NCBI GenBank assembly: GCA_937952155.1
Contig: CALFYH010000268.1
Coordinates: forward strand, 1 to 8,873
Reading direction: 5' to 3'
DNA from: an uncultured Saprospiraceae bacterium
Lineage (GTDB): Bacteria; Bacteroidota; Bacteroidia; Chitinophagales; Saprospiraceae
DNA length: 8,873 nt
This document shows positions 1-6,356 of the stretch, one piece after another. A program made the translations under genes and the position numbers. The stretch's first letter is position 1. Every line of letters begins with the position of its first letter. The notes beneath the pieces were generated by a model. It searched no databases, was not told the DNA's origin, and saw only the letters and a program-made list of their open reading frames with translations.

Positions 1-114
1 TCCGATCTGTATTTTAAGAAATTAGCATCTACCAATCAATCTGGGCCCAAATTGGTTAAAATGCATAAGATGAAACTGCTAAATATTTTACAAATTGCTA
101 GAAATGGATGTTAA
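1..114 (+). CDS. 3' end of an unidentified gene (partial at left edge)
   Basis: The plus-strand frame starting at base 1 is open for 37 codons and ends at TAA 112-114. The other two plus frames stop within the first 25 bases. The visible C-terminal tail is lysine-rich, with residues 21-37 reading MHKMKLLNILQIARNGC, and does not match a family I recognise. It could be the true end of a gene lying to the left or a chance opening in AT-rich DNA. A stem-loop overlapping the stop codon mildly favours a real gene end. No function is proposed. Confidence 0.4.
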   Translation, partial: SDLYFKKLASTNQSGPKLVKMHKMKLLNILQIARNGC

Positions 115-140
115 GGATTACGTAGCTAGCTTATCCATTT
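102..140 (+). terminator. weak stem-loop overlapping the stop of the left-edge gene
   Basis: AAATGGA (102-108) pairs with TCCATTT (134-140), and inside it TAAG (112-115) pairs with CTTA (130-133), leaving a three-base bulge and a 14-base loop. The stem is AT-rich and no T-run follows, so it is at best a weak terminator. The left arm includes the stop codon at 112-114. Confidence 0.3.
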
Positions 141-231
141 TATAAATACTTACGGCAATTACTTTCTGACATAAATGGAAATGTTAGAGTGTAACAAATT
201 AATATCTATAAATATTAAATTTTTGGCATAG

Positions 232-255
232 ATATTGTATATTGATATACAGTAT
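232..255. repeat. AT-rich inverted repeat
   Basis: TGTATAT (236-242) and ATATACA (245-251) are perfect 7-base arms around a 2-base centre. After one T/G mismatch the symmetry continues for three more pairs (232-234 with 253-255). It could be an operator or a hairpin in a long leader. In DNA this AT-rich it may also be chance. It lies about 220 bp upstream of the peroxidase start and has no obvious partner. Confidence 0.35.
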
Positions 256-397
256 TTTACAATTTACATTAAAATTTAATATGTTAATTTTCTGATTTAT
301 TATTAAATCTGGTAATTAAAAGGAAATTTTTTTCTGTATTTCAATACCTTACACACTTATAGGTATTTCTTATGTCCCTATAAAAAATATTTAAAAA

Positions 398-413
398 TGT
401 GACCAATATCACT
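398..413. promoter_or_regulatory. CRP/FNR-family operator candidate
   Basis: TGTGACCAATATCACT matches the CRP-type palindrome TGTGA-N6-TCACA at nine of ten defined positions. It also resembles an FNR box less closely (GTGAC-N4-ATCAC against TTGAT-N4-ATCAA). Its centre, about 405.5, lies roughly 40-45 bp upstream of the start point expected from the -7 element at 435-442. This is the class II activator position used by CRP/FNR proteins. The site is seen directly. That a Bacteroidota CRP/FNR-family regulator binds it and controls the downstream di-heme peroxidase is inference. Confidence 0.5.
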
Positions 414-415
414 TA

Positions 416-442
416 TTGTATAAAATAAAAATATTACTTTTG
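416..442 (+). promoter_or_regulatory. promoter of the di-heme peroxidase gene
   Basis: The -7 element TACTTTTG (435-442) matches the Bacteroidota consensus TAnnTTTG exactly. A TTG at 416-418 could serve as a -33 element, but the 16-bp gap is short for the group. A weak -33 element fits a promoter needing an activator bound at the palindrome just upstream. The predicted leader is about 25 bases, without a Shine-Dalgarno sequence. Confidence 0.5.
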
Positions 443-473
443 CACCTGCTTAATTAGATTAATACATTGACCC

Positions 474-1820
474 ATGAACAAATTTAATTTCCTATACATC
501 TTGATTTTTTTAGCTATCGGATGTAGTAACGAAGCCGTTGAAATTCCAGAATCAGATTTAGATGCAACATTGCTCCATTCTTTAAAGCAGTCCAGTTTGA
601 CTGGTGAAGTAGATTTTTATACTATGCCTTCGGGAAATGAATATAAAGATATACCTAATCAGGACCCAAAAAACCCAATCACTTACCCAAAGGTAGCATT
701 GGGTAACTTGCTTTTTTTCGAAACAGGTATTGGAATGAAGGCTAAAAAAGAAGAATCTATGGCTACTTATTCTTGTAGCTCCTGCCATTTGCCAGAGTTG
801 GGATTTACTGCTGGGAGATTTCAAGGTATAGCTGATGGTGGTATCGGGTTCGGTCATTTAGGTAATGGTAGAACGATCAACCCACATTATGATGGAACTG
901 AAGTTGATGCACAAGGAGCTAGACCACTGCCAGTACTTAACTTGGCATACGTACGAAATCCATTGTGGAACGGTTCATTTGGTTCATTTGGTATGAATGT
1001 AGGAACAGAGAGTGTTTGGGGTGTAGCAGATCCGTTGACTTCTATCAATCACGAAAATAGAGAAGGATTAGAAGCAGTAGTCACAAGAGCATTGATAACA
1101 CATCGTCAAGACATTAATAAAGAGTTGTTGGATAGTTTGGGCTATACAGCTTTGTTTGACAATGCTTTCCATGATGTACCTGTTAGCGAAAGATATACTT
1201 TGCAGACAGCTTCACATGCGATTTCAGCATATTTCAGAACGATATTGACAAATCAAGCGCCTTTTCAAAAGTGGTTGCGTGGTGAAAAAAATGCAATGTC
1301 TGATAAGCAAAAACGTGGAGCAAATTTATTCTTTACTAAAGCTGGTTGTGTCAATTGTCACAATAGTCCATCATTGAATGGTCAGCGATTTGCAGCCGTT
1401 GGTGTCAAAGATTTGGATCAAAATGGTTATCTCGTTTATAAAACTAACGATGGTCGTAACAAGGGTAGAGGTGGATTCACCCAAAAAGATAATGATTTGT
1501 ACAAGTTTAAAGTACCAGAATTATATAATTTGAAAGATGTTGGTTTCTATTTTCACGGAGCTTCCAAGAAAAGTTTAAGAGAAGTAGTACAATATTTTAA
1601 CCTAGCGATTCCTGAAAACGAGCGTGTAGAATCTCACCGAATAGATAGTCAATTCAGACCATTGAATCTTTCTGATACAGAAGTAGATGAACTTACAGAG
1701 TTTTTATCAAATGGGTTATTTGATCCAAATTTATTGAGATACAAGCCGTATTCAACTTACTCTGGCAACTGTTTCCCAAATAATGATCCACTTTCCAAAA
1801 AAGATATGGGTTGTAACTAA
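474..1820 (+). CDS. di-heme cytochrome c peroxidase/MauG-family lipoprotein
   Basis: The 448-residue product belongs to the bacterial di-heme cytochrome c peroxidase superfamily (CcpA, MauG, MbnH). It has two heme-attachment motifs, CSSCH (101-105) and CVNCH (292-296). Other family marks are LGNLLFFETGIG near 76-87, GFTAG after heme 1, ALSD/MSDKQKRG-like sequence before heme 2, FKVPELYNL (345-353) and YFHGAS (359-364). The N-terminus is a short hydrophobic signal ending in AIGC, with Cys17 as the probable lipidation site, so the protein should be anchored on the periplasmic side of an envelope membrane. Family members reduce hydrogen peroxide with electrons from small c-type donors or oxidise a partner protein. 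The substrate here cannot be told. The stretch between heme 1 and about residue 170 is glycine-rich and longer than in classical CcpA, which argues against simply naming it ccpA. The start is fixed by the signal peptide. Upstream control by a CRP/FNR-like site is plausible. Confidence 0.9.
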   Translation: MNKFNFLYILIFLAIGCSNEAVEIPESDLDATLLHSLKQSSLTGEVDFYTMPSGNEYKDIPNQDPKNPITYPKVALGNLLFFETGIGMKAKKEESMATYSCSSCHLPELGFTAGRFQGIADGGIGFGHLGNGRTINPHYDGTEVDAQGARPLPVLNLAYVRNPLWNGSFGSFGMNVGTESVWGVADPLTSINHENREGLEAVVTRALITHRQDINKELLDSLGYTALFDNAFHDVPVSERYTLQTASHAISAYFRTILTNQAPFQKWLRGEKNAMSDKQKRGANLFFTKAGCVNCHNSPSLNGQRFAAVGVKDLDQNGYLVYKTNDGRNKGRGGFTQKDNDLYKFKVPELYNLKDVGFYFHGASKKSLREVVQYFNLAIPENERVESHRIDSQFRPLNLSDTEVDELTEFLSNGLFDPNLLRYKPYSTYSGNCFPNNDPLSKKDMGCN

Positions 1821-1922
1821 CAGCTGTTTGTTTGCATTTATGCTCGACTACATGATTTGATGATCAAGTTTCAGAATGTTAAATTCTAATCAAAACGAGT
1901 ATTCGATAATATAGATTTTGTA

Positions 1923-1930
1923 TAACTTTG
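1923..1930 (+). promoter_or_regulatory. -7 element of the HupE/UreJ-family gene
   Basis: TAACTTTG matches TAnnTTTG exactly and lies 19 bases before the ATG at 1950, predicting a very short leader. No clear -33 box was found; TTCG at 1902-1905 is a poor candidate. It suggests the gene can be transcribed apart from the upstream peroxidase. No convincing terminator was seen in 1821-1949, so read-through is also possible. Confidence 0.45.
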
Positions 1931-1949
1931 TGCCAATTAATACTGGCAG

Positions 1950-2522
1950 ATGTTTATAGATTATCTTAAATTGGGTATGGATCATATCCTTGATCTCAAT
2001 GGGTATGACCATATCCTTTTTGTAGCTGTATTATGCGCCGGATATGAATTGAAGCAATGGAAGCATGTATTGATTTTGGTGACAGCCTTTACAATAGGGC
2101 ACAGCCTTACATTAGCGCTTTCATCAATGGATTTGGTTAGTTTTTCACCTAAATTAATTGAGCGCTTAATTCCAATAACCATTATTTTAACTGGAATTTT
2201 CAATATTTTTACAGCTTTTTCGAGTAAAAAAGCACACCAAAATATTATTGCAAATTATTTGTTAGCACTTGGGTTTGGTCTTATACATGGGCTTGGTTTT
2301 TCCTTGTATTTTAAGGCAATTTTGGGAAGTGAAGGCAGCATTTTGATGCCATTATTTGCATTCAATGTTGGTGTGGAGCTAGGACAATTATTGATAGTTG
2401 GATTCATTATGGTTTTGTCATACATTTTTATAGAAAAATTCAAACTTCCTATTCAAAAATGGACCACGGTTATTTCCATTCCAGCTATTATTGTTGCGAT
2501 TTATTTACTATCCCAACGTTAA
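1950..2522 (+). CDS. HupE/UreJ-family integral membrane protein
   Basis: The 190-residue protein is hydrophobic, with about six predicted membrane segments. It carries the conserved motifs of the HupE/UreJ_2 family: GMDHILDLNGYDHILF (9-24), TAFTIGHSLTL (45-55), GLIHGLGF (110-117) and FNVGVELGQ (138-146). The conserved His12, Asp20, His21, His51, His113 and Glu143 fall in or near membrane segments and are candidate metal ligands. HupE and UreJ proteins are associated with nickel or cobalt entry for hydrogenase or urease. Bacteroidota homologues usually lack such neighbours and their substrate is unproven. No hydrogenase or urease gene lies in this window. The upstream neighbour is a heme peroxidase, so a link to metal handling is possible but only inferred. 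The ATG start puts the first family motif at residue 9, so the protein appears complete. Its stop is two bases from the end of the opposing birA. Confidence 0.85.
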   Translation: MFIDYLKLGMDHILDLNGYDHILFVAVLCAGYELKQWKHVLILVTAFTIGHSLTLALSSMDLVSFSPKLIERLIPITIILTGIFNIFTAFSSKKAHQNIIANYLLALGFGLIHGLGFSLYFKAILGSEGSILMPLFAFNVGVELGQLLIVGFIMVLSYIFIEKFKLPIQKWTTVISIPAIIVAIYLLSQR

Positions 2523-2524
2523 TA

Positions 2525-3283
2525 TCATATCAAGAATGAAATTTCTCTAAAATCAAAGTGCATTATTGTGCCATTTGTACTAATCAAAAGCTTTCCTGAA
2601 TCATCAATTCCAGTGATGGTGCCATGTATAATGCTATCGTCAAGCAATTTGTAGACGGCAGGGATTCCAAATCTATACATTGCACTCAAATAAAGCTTTT
2701 TTAGGTAATTATATTGCAATCCCTTCATTTTTAAATAATAGTACTCCAGTCTTGAAGAAAGTTGATTTCTTATTGATTCACATTCGAAATTTACGCCTTT
2801 TAATTGGAATAATGAAGTTGGATTTGGCAAGGTATCAGGAAAACTATTTTCATTTACATTGATACCTATGCCAATCACACATGCGCGTATTTCATTACTT
2901 CGGAGCAATGATTGGATCAAAATGCCAGCAATTTTCTGATCATTTACATAAATATCATTAGGCCATTTTATTTTTACATCAGTGGTATATTGACAAATCA
3001 CATCATATACAGCTAACGAAGCGACAATATTGAGCAGAAACTGATCAGTGACTTTGATGAATTTTGGATAAAAGATATAAGATATTAATAGGTTTTTGCC
3101 CTGACTACTATGCCAATACCTGCCAATTTGTCCGCGTCCGGCTGTCTGATAGTCAGAAAAAATACAAGTTCCTTCTTGTGGATTGGTTTTTGATAACAAA
3201 TCTAAAGCATGAGCATTAGTCGAATCGACCTCAGGAAGAAAGATGGCATTTTTGCCAGTGAAGAGTGTTTCAGGTATATTCAT
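2525..3283 (-). CDS. birA: biotin--[acetyl-CoA-carboxylase] ligase, short form
   Basis: This 252-residue cytoplasmic enzyme activates biotin with ATP to biotinyl-5'-AMP and transfers it to a lysine of the biotin carboxyl carrier domain of carboxylases. The biotin-binding signature GRGQIGRYW is at 49-57, EVDSTNAHA near 18-26, and KWPNDIYVNDQKIAGIL at 106-122, with Lys117 as the expected catalytic lysine. GIGINVN is at 138-144. Residues from about 205 to the end form the small C-terminal domain. The N-terminal winged-helix domain of E. coli BirA is absent, so this is a monofunctional ligase that should not repress biotin genes. Glutamine replaces the second arginine of the classical GRGRxGRxW loop. 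I recall this substitution from Bacteroidota homologues. The gene is divergent from rsfS with a 51-bp spacer, a common arrangement in the phylum. It converges on the HupE-family gene with no room for a separate terminator. Confidence 0.92.
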   Translation of the reverse strand: MNIPETLFTGKNAIFLPEVDSTNAHALDLLSKTNPQEGTCIFSDYQTAGRGQIGRYWHSSQGKNLLISYIFYPKFIKVTDQFLLNIVASLAVYDVICQYTTDVKIKWPNDIYVNDQKIAGILIQSLLRSNEIRACVIGIGINVNENSFPDTLPNPTSLFQLKGVNFECESIRNQLSSRLEYYYLKMKGLQYNYLKKLYLSAMYRFGIPAVYKLLDDSIIHGTITGIDDSGKLLISTNGTIMHFDFREISFLI

Positions 3284-3297
3284 TAGGTTGTTTTTAT

Positions 3298-3305
3298 TAT
3301 ATTTG
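3298..3305 (+). promoter_or_regulatory. -7 element of the rsfS-ftsH transcript
   Basis: TATATTTG matches TAnnTTTG exactly. It predicts a start point near 3312 and a leader of about 23 bases before the TTG start of rsfS at 3335. No strong -33 box is visible. Its upstream half lies within the birA leader and first codons, and it faces the birA -7 element at 3322-3329. Confidence 0.45.
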
Positions 3306-3321
3306 CGGCGTAATATTAATT

Positions 3322-3329
3322 CAAAAATA
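3322..3329 (-). promoter_or_regulatory. -7 element of birA
   Basis: On the minus strand the sequence reads TATTTTTG, an exact TAnnTTTG match. It predicts a start near 3315 and a leader of about 30 bases. The promoter's -33 region would fall inside the first codons of rsfS. The two promoters therefore face each other and overlap, and RNA polymerase could hardly occupy both at once. Confidence 0.4.
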
Positions 3330-3334
3330 AGATA

Positions 3335-3721
3335 TTGAGAAAAAAAAGTATTTCTACATTACCGATCAACGGTGACAGCGACTTGAATCACTGGATAATT
3401 GATGCTATTCAGGATATAAAAGGTAAAAATATAGTGAAAATGGATCTAAGGTCATTGGACGATGCACCGGCAGATTATTTTATAGTTTGTGAAGGTGATT
3501 CTTCCACGCAAGTGAAAGCAATTTCTGATAATATCGGACGTAAATTGCGAGAAAAATTGGGTGTTCATCCCAATCACACCGAGGGTATGGATGGTGCAAA
3601 ATGGATACTTGTGGATTTTTTTGACACTGTGGTTCACGTATTTTATCCTGAGACTCGGGCATTTTACGAAATCGAAGATCTGTGGAGTGATGCCAAATTT
3701 ACACAATACGAAAACATATAG
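3335..3721 (+). CDS. rsfS: ribosomal silencing factor RsfS
   Basis: The 128-residue product belongs to the RsfS/Iojap family (DUF143). These proteins bind ribosomal protein uL14 on the large subunit, block joining of the small subunit and reduce translation when nutrients are scarce. Family features are IIDAIQDIKGKNIVKMDLR (about 21-39), the DYFIVCEGDSSTQVKAIS segment (47-64), and HTEGMDGAKWILVDFFDTVVHVF ending near 103, followed by RAFYEIEDLW. The reading frame contains no ATG until codon 37, which would remove the first helix and strand of the conserved domain. The start is therefore most likely TTG at 3335, downstream of the -7 element at 3298-3305. TTG at codon 18 is a less likely alternative. 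A run of eight A bases (3340-3347) follows the start. The length is slightly above the usual 105-120 residues. ftsH begins 61 bases downstream, and the two are probably co-transcribed. Confidence 0.9.
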   Translation: MRKKSISTLPINGDSDLNHWIIDAIQDIKGKNIVKMDLRSLDDAPADYFIVCEGDSSTQVKAISDNIGRKLREKLGVHPNHTEGMDGAKWILVDFFDTVVHVFYPETRAFYEIEDLWSDAKFTQYENI

Positions 3722-3782
3722 TTTGTAGCTTATAAAACTACTTAATACTAATTCTGTTATATAAGAATCATAATTATTTTAA

Positions 3783-5723
3783 ATGGATAATAATCAGGAA
3801 AATAATAATCAGGGCAATAAAAATGGCCCTAATAAATTCAATATCAATTCTTACTGGATCTATGGTTTGATCATTCTCGGCATTTTGGCTGTCAATGTTT
3901 TTGTATCTATGAACTCACAAGTAGAGAATGTAGATATCAATGCTTTTGAAGAAATGGTCAAAAGAGGTGAAGTTGACAAAATTGAAATTATCAATGAGAA
4001 ACTTGTCAATGTATTTGTTAGAAAAGAAGTCATTGACGCCAAGTATCCAAAACTGAAAGAAAGTCAGTTGTATGGTATAAATCCACATTTCAAATTTACC
4101 ATAGGTGACATAGGAAATTTCGAAAATAAGTTAGATGCACTGAAAGCTGGTGGATACCCAGTGAAATATGCCATGAAAACCGAATCTAATTATATTGGTC
4201 AGGTTATCAATTGGTTGCTACCGTTTTTGTTGTTGATTGGATTATGGCTTTTCATCATGAGACGAGTCAGTGGTGGAGCAGGTGGTGCAGGTGGACAGCT
4301 ATTCAACATTGGCAAATCCAAAGCTACGCTTTTTGACCAAAACGCTAAAGTCAATATCACCTTTGCAGATGTAGCTGGGCTCAATGAAGCTAAGGTAGAA
4401 GTAATGGAAGTGGTTGATTTCCTGAAAAATCCAAAGAAATATACATCATTGGGTGGTAAGATACCAAAAGGTGTCTTGCTTGTCGGCCCTCCAGGTACTG
4501 GTAAGACGTTGCTTGCAAAAGCCGTGGCAGGTGAAGCAGGTGTGCCATTCTTTTCTATTTCAGGTTCTGATTTCGTGGAGATGTTTGTGGGTGTAGGTGC
4601 TTCGCGGGTGCGAGATTTATTTAAGCAAGCAAGAGAAAAAGCGCCTTGTATTGTTTTCATTGATGAGATCGACGCCATAGGTAGAGCTAGAGGTAGAAAC
4701 GCAATCCAAGGTGGCAATGACGAAAGAGAAAATACACTCAATCAATTGCTAGTAGAGATGGATGGATTCAGTACAGATAAAGGTGTCATCATGATGGCAG
4801 CGACCAATAGACCTGATATTCTAGACTCAGCCTTGATGAGACCGGGTAGATTTGACAGACAGATCGGGATAGATCCGCCTGACATTACTGGCAGAGAAGA
4901 GATCTTTAAGGTACATCTTCGGTCTATTAAAGTAGCACCGGATGTCCAACCAGCTGTTTTATCTGAAATGACACCAGGATTTGCTGGCGCAGATATTGCG
5001 AATATTTGCAATGAAGCGGCATTAATAGCTGCTAGAAGAAATAAGTCTGAAGTGGATCTTGACGATTTTAATTATGCATTAGATCGGGTCATCGGTGGAT
5101 TGGAAAAGAAAAACAAGCTTATATCTCCCAAAGAAAAGGAAATTATCGCTTTTCACGAAGCTGGACACGCCATATGTGGTTGGTTTTTAGAGCATGCTAG
5201 TCCATTGGTCAAGGTGACAATCGTACCTCGTGGTATGGGCACATTAGGTTATGCTCAGTATCTGCCCAAAGAAGAATATATCATTCGTACAGAACAATTA
5301 TTGGATAGGATGTGTATGACACTTGGCGGTAGAGCTGCTGAAAGGATTGTATTTGACAAAATATCCACAGGTGCACAAAATGACCTAGATCAAGTAACTA
5401 AGATGGCTTACGGCATGGTCACAGTATATGGTATGAACAAGAATGTAGGCAATGTTTCGTTTTATGCCATGTCACAAGATCAGTTCAATAAGCCTTATTC
5501 TAATGAAACTGCAAGGCTGATAGATGATGAAGTCAGAGGACTAATAGAAGCACAATATTTGCGGGCTCAGACACTTTTGACAGAAAAGAGAGAAGAGCTC
5601 AATTTATTGGCAAATACACTTTTGGAGAAAGAAGTTTTGTTGAAATCAGATGTAGAGCGGCTTATAGGACCACGACCAAACCCAATCGATGAATTGGCAA
5701 TAAAGAATATCGCATTGAGTTGA
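3783..5723 (+). CDS. ftsH: ATP-dependent zinc metalloprotease FtsH
   Basis: FtsH is a hexameric inner-membrane AAA+ protease that extracts and degrades unneeded or misassembled membrane proteins and short-lived soluble regulators. The 646-residue product is complete. It has an Asn/Gln-rich cytoplasmic start (1-20), a first membrane segment at about 25-42, a periplasmic domain to about 140 and a second membrane segment at 142-159. A GGAGGAGG linker follows at 164-171. The ATPase has Walker A GPPGTGKT (235-242), a pore loop around MFVG (267-270), Walker B VFIDEID (291-297) and the second region of homology, with Arg354 and Arg357 as arginine fingers. The peptidase has HEAGH (458-462), with zinc ligands His458 and His462, catalytic Glu459, and Asp534 in GAQND as the probable third ligand. 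A leucine-rich coiled segment near 596-625 and a short tail end the protein. All key residues are present. The neighbours birA and rsfS are typical for Bacteroidota. No separate promoter matching TAnnTTTG was found in the 61-bp gap after rsfS, so one operon is likely. A strong terminator follows. Confidence 0.97.
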   Translation: MDNNQENNNQGNKNGPNKFNINSYWIYGLIILGILAVNVFVSMNSQVENVDINAFEEMVKRGEVDKIEIINEKLVNVFVRKEVIDAKYPKLKESQLYGINPHFKFTIGDIGNFENKLDALKAGGYPVKYAMKTESNYIGQVINWLLPFLLLIGLWLFIMRRVSGGAGGAGGQLFNIGKSKATLFDQNAKVNITFADVAGLNEAKVEVMEVVDFLKNPKKYTSLGGKIPKGVLLVGPPGTGKTLLAKAVAGEAGVPFFSISGSDFVEMFVGVGASRVRDLFKQAREKAPCIVFIDEIDAIGRARGRNAIQGGNDERENTLNQLLVEMDGFSTDKGVIMMAATNRPDILDSALMRPGRFDRQIGIDPPDITGREEIFKVHLRSIKVAPDVQPAVLSEMTPGFAGADIANICNEAALIAARRNKSEVDLDDFNYALDRVIGGLEKKNKLISPKEKEIIAFHEAGHAICGWFLEHASPLVKVTIVPRGMGTLGYAQYLPKEEYIIRTEQLLDRMCMTLGGRAAERIVFDKISTGAQNDLDQVTKMAYGMVTVYGMNKNVGNVSFYAMSQDQFNKPYSNETARLIDDEVRGLIEAQYLRAQTLLTEKREELNLLANTLLEKEVLLKSDVERLIGPRPNPIDELAIKNIALS

Positions 5724-5743
5724 TATTTAATGTAGAATAGTAT

Positions 5744-5783
5744 AAAAAAAGGCATAAGATCATAGGTTTTGTGCCTTTTTTTT
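5744..5783 (+). terminator. rho-independent terminator after ftsH
   Basis: Seven A bases plus GGCA (5744-5754) pair with TGCC plus a T-run (5772-5783), a stem of at least 11 bp around a 17-base loop. It lies 20 bases after the ftsH stop. The eight-T tail makes it a convincing terminator, and the symmetrical A-run would let it act from the other side too. It ends the rsfS-ftsH unit, so genes that often follow ftsH in relatives are not part of this transcript. Confidence 0.85.
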
Positions 5784-5922
5784 ATTTGTTGAAACGCTCT
5801 GGGAATTAATTTAAGTTTAAAGAACACCAAAAATAGCCAATTAGAATTAACGATTTGAAGGTTTTACTTGCAATGGTAGCAAATTAAAAATACACTTAAT
5901 TTTATAGCATATCATAGAAATA

Positions 5923-5956
5923 ACAAAGGGGCACTAATTTAAAAATGCCCCTTTGT
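5923..5956 (-). terminator. perfect 11-bp hairpin after the small membrane-peptide gene
   Basis: ACAAAGGGGCA (5923-5933) and TGCCCCTTTGT (5946-5956) are perfect inverted arms with a 12-base loop. Read on the minus strand, the hairpin starts 22 bases after the stop of the 36-codon gene and is followed by a modest T-rich stretch (TATTTCTAT). On the plus strand no T-run follows, and ftsH already has its own terminator. The hairpin is therefore best assigned to the minus-strand gene. Confidence 0.6.
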
Positions 5957-5978
5957 CTGTCATAGGAGATCTGCGTAT

Positions 5979-6089
5979 TTACACATGAGTATAAGTGACT
6001 GTCATAAAAATAACAGAAATACTCAACAAAATAAAAGCGAGTACAAATCGTGGATCTCTGAACAAAAATTCGTCTTTTTTGGTCAACAT
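5979..6089 (-). CDS. 36-residue single-pass membrane peptide, unrecognised
   Basis: A minus-strand frame runs from ATG (6087-6089) to TAA (5979-5981). The N-terminal 14 residues are charged (MLTKKDEFLFRDPR). They are followed by a continuous hydrophobic helix FVLAFILLSISVIFMTV (15-31) and a short polar end. This is the layout of a small one-pass membrane protein with a cytoplasmic N-terminus. Supporting context: it is isolated from other genes, a TAnnTTTG element lies upstream on the same strand (6164-6171), and a perfect hairpin lies just downstream. No Shine-Dalgarno sequence precedes it, as for the other genes here. I do not recognise the family. Possible roles include a subunit or modulator of a membrane complex (FtsH itself is next door) or a toxin-like peptide, but nothing in the sequence decides this. 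A frame of this size can arise by chance, though the composition and context argue against it. Confidence 0.6.
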   Translation of the reverse strand: MLTKKDEFLFRDPRFVLAFILLSISVIFMTVTYTHV

Positions 6090-6163
6090 TATATGAGAAT
6101 TGTGATGGTTATCAAGGTATAATTTGGGATATCTTTATATCTGTTCGTCTGATGTCATTATGC

Positions 6164-6171
6164 CAAAAATA
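6164..6171 (-). promoter_or_regulatory. candidate -7 element for the 36-residue peptide gene
   Basis: The minus strand reads TATTTTTG, an exact TAnnTTTG match, predicting a start near 6157 and a leader of about 65-70 bases. No -33 box was seen at the expected distance. Such A/T-rich matches also occur by chance, so this is only moderate support. Confidence 0.3.
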
Positions 6172-6201
6172 ATACCATAAGGAAAATTAGTAATATGAAA
6201 A

Positions 6202-6234
6202 CTAACCCAAAATAGTAGGTGTATTATGGGTTAG
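6202..6234. repeat. 8-bp inverted repeat CTAACCCA / TGGGTTAG
   Basis: Perfect arms at 6202-6209 and 6227-6234 enclose a 17-base loop. Both outer flanks are A-rich. It is not followed by a T-run on the plus strand. It could be a structured RNA element or a weak terminator for minus-strand transcription, where TTTTC follows the stem. The arm sequence GGGTTAG recurs at 6353-6359. Confidence 0.45.
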
Positions 6235-6343
6235 AAAATATGTGTTGGTTTTTAGCAGGGCATTGATAACAGTTAATCAGATGAGTTTATATGATATAAT
6301 TTTTTAAATTGAAGTTTTGCCTTATACGAAGGATGTTAAAATT

Positions 6344-6356
6344 ACCCTAAAAGGGT
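6344..6356. repeat. short hairpin ACCCT-AAA-AGGGT
   Basis: Five-base perfect arms (6344-6348 and 6352-6356) close a three-base loop. The right arm continues into a further copy of GGGTTAG (6353-6359). The motif therefore occurs three times within 160 bp: inverted at 6202-6208, and direct at 6228-6234 and 6353-6359. Confidence 0.35.

Larger units (their letters stand above)
115..473. other. AT-rich intergenic spacer upstream of the peroxidase gene
   Basis: No frame of convincing length or composition was found on either strand. The spacer is strongly AT-rich. Three elements stand out: an imperfect palindrome at 232-255, a CRP/FNR-type palindrome at 398-413, and a Bacteroidota-type promoter ending at 442. 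The last two belong to the peroxidase gene that starts at 474. No RNA gene was recognised. Confidence 0.6.

Noticed and set aside
582..857. 91-codon minus-strand frame inside the peroxidase gene
   Set aside because: It is antisense to a clearly functional gene, with no promoter or recognisable product.
1857..1887. TTGATGATCAA palindrome and AGAAT/ATTCT hairpin upstream of the HupE-family gene
   Set aside because: The first resembles FNR half-sites but has a one-base instead of four-base spacer. The second has only five pairs. Both are expected by chance in this composition.
3719..3740. TAGTTT/AAACTA stem between rsfS and ftsH
   Set aside because: It is only six AT-rich base pairs with no T-run. 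It does not look able to stop transcription, so rsfS and ftsH are treated as one operon.
4199..4741. 180-codon minus-strand open frame inside ftsH
   Set aside because: It lies wholly antisense to the most conserved part of ftsH. Its protein is low in family-like motifs and rich in Ser/Pro/Thr, as expected from the reverse of a constrained coding frame.
5567..5830. 87-codon minus-strand open frame across the end of ftsH
   Set aside because: It overlaps the ftsH 3' end and runs through the ftsH terminator. Its composition changes abruptly where ftsH ends, and no family was recognised.
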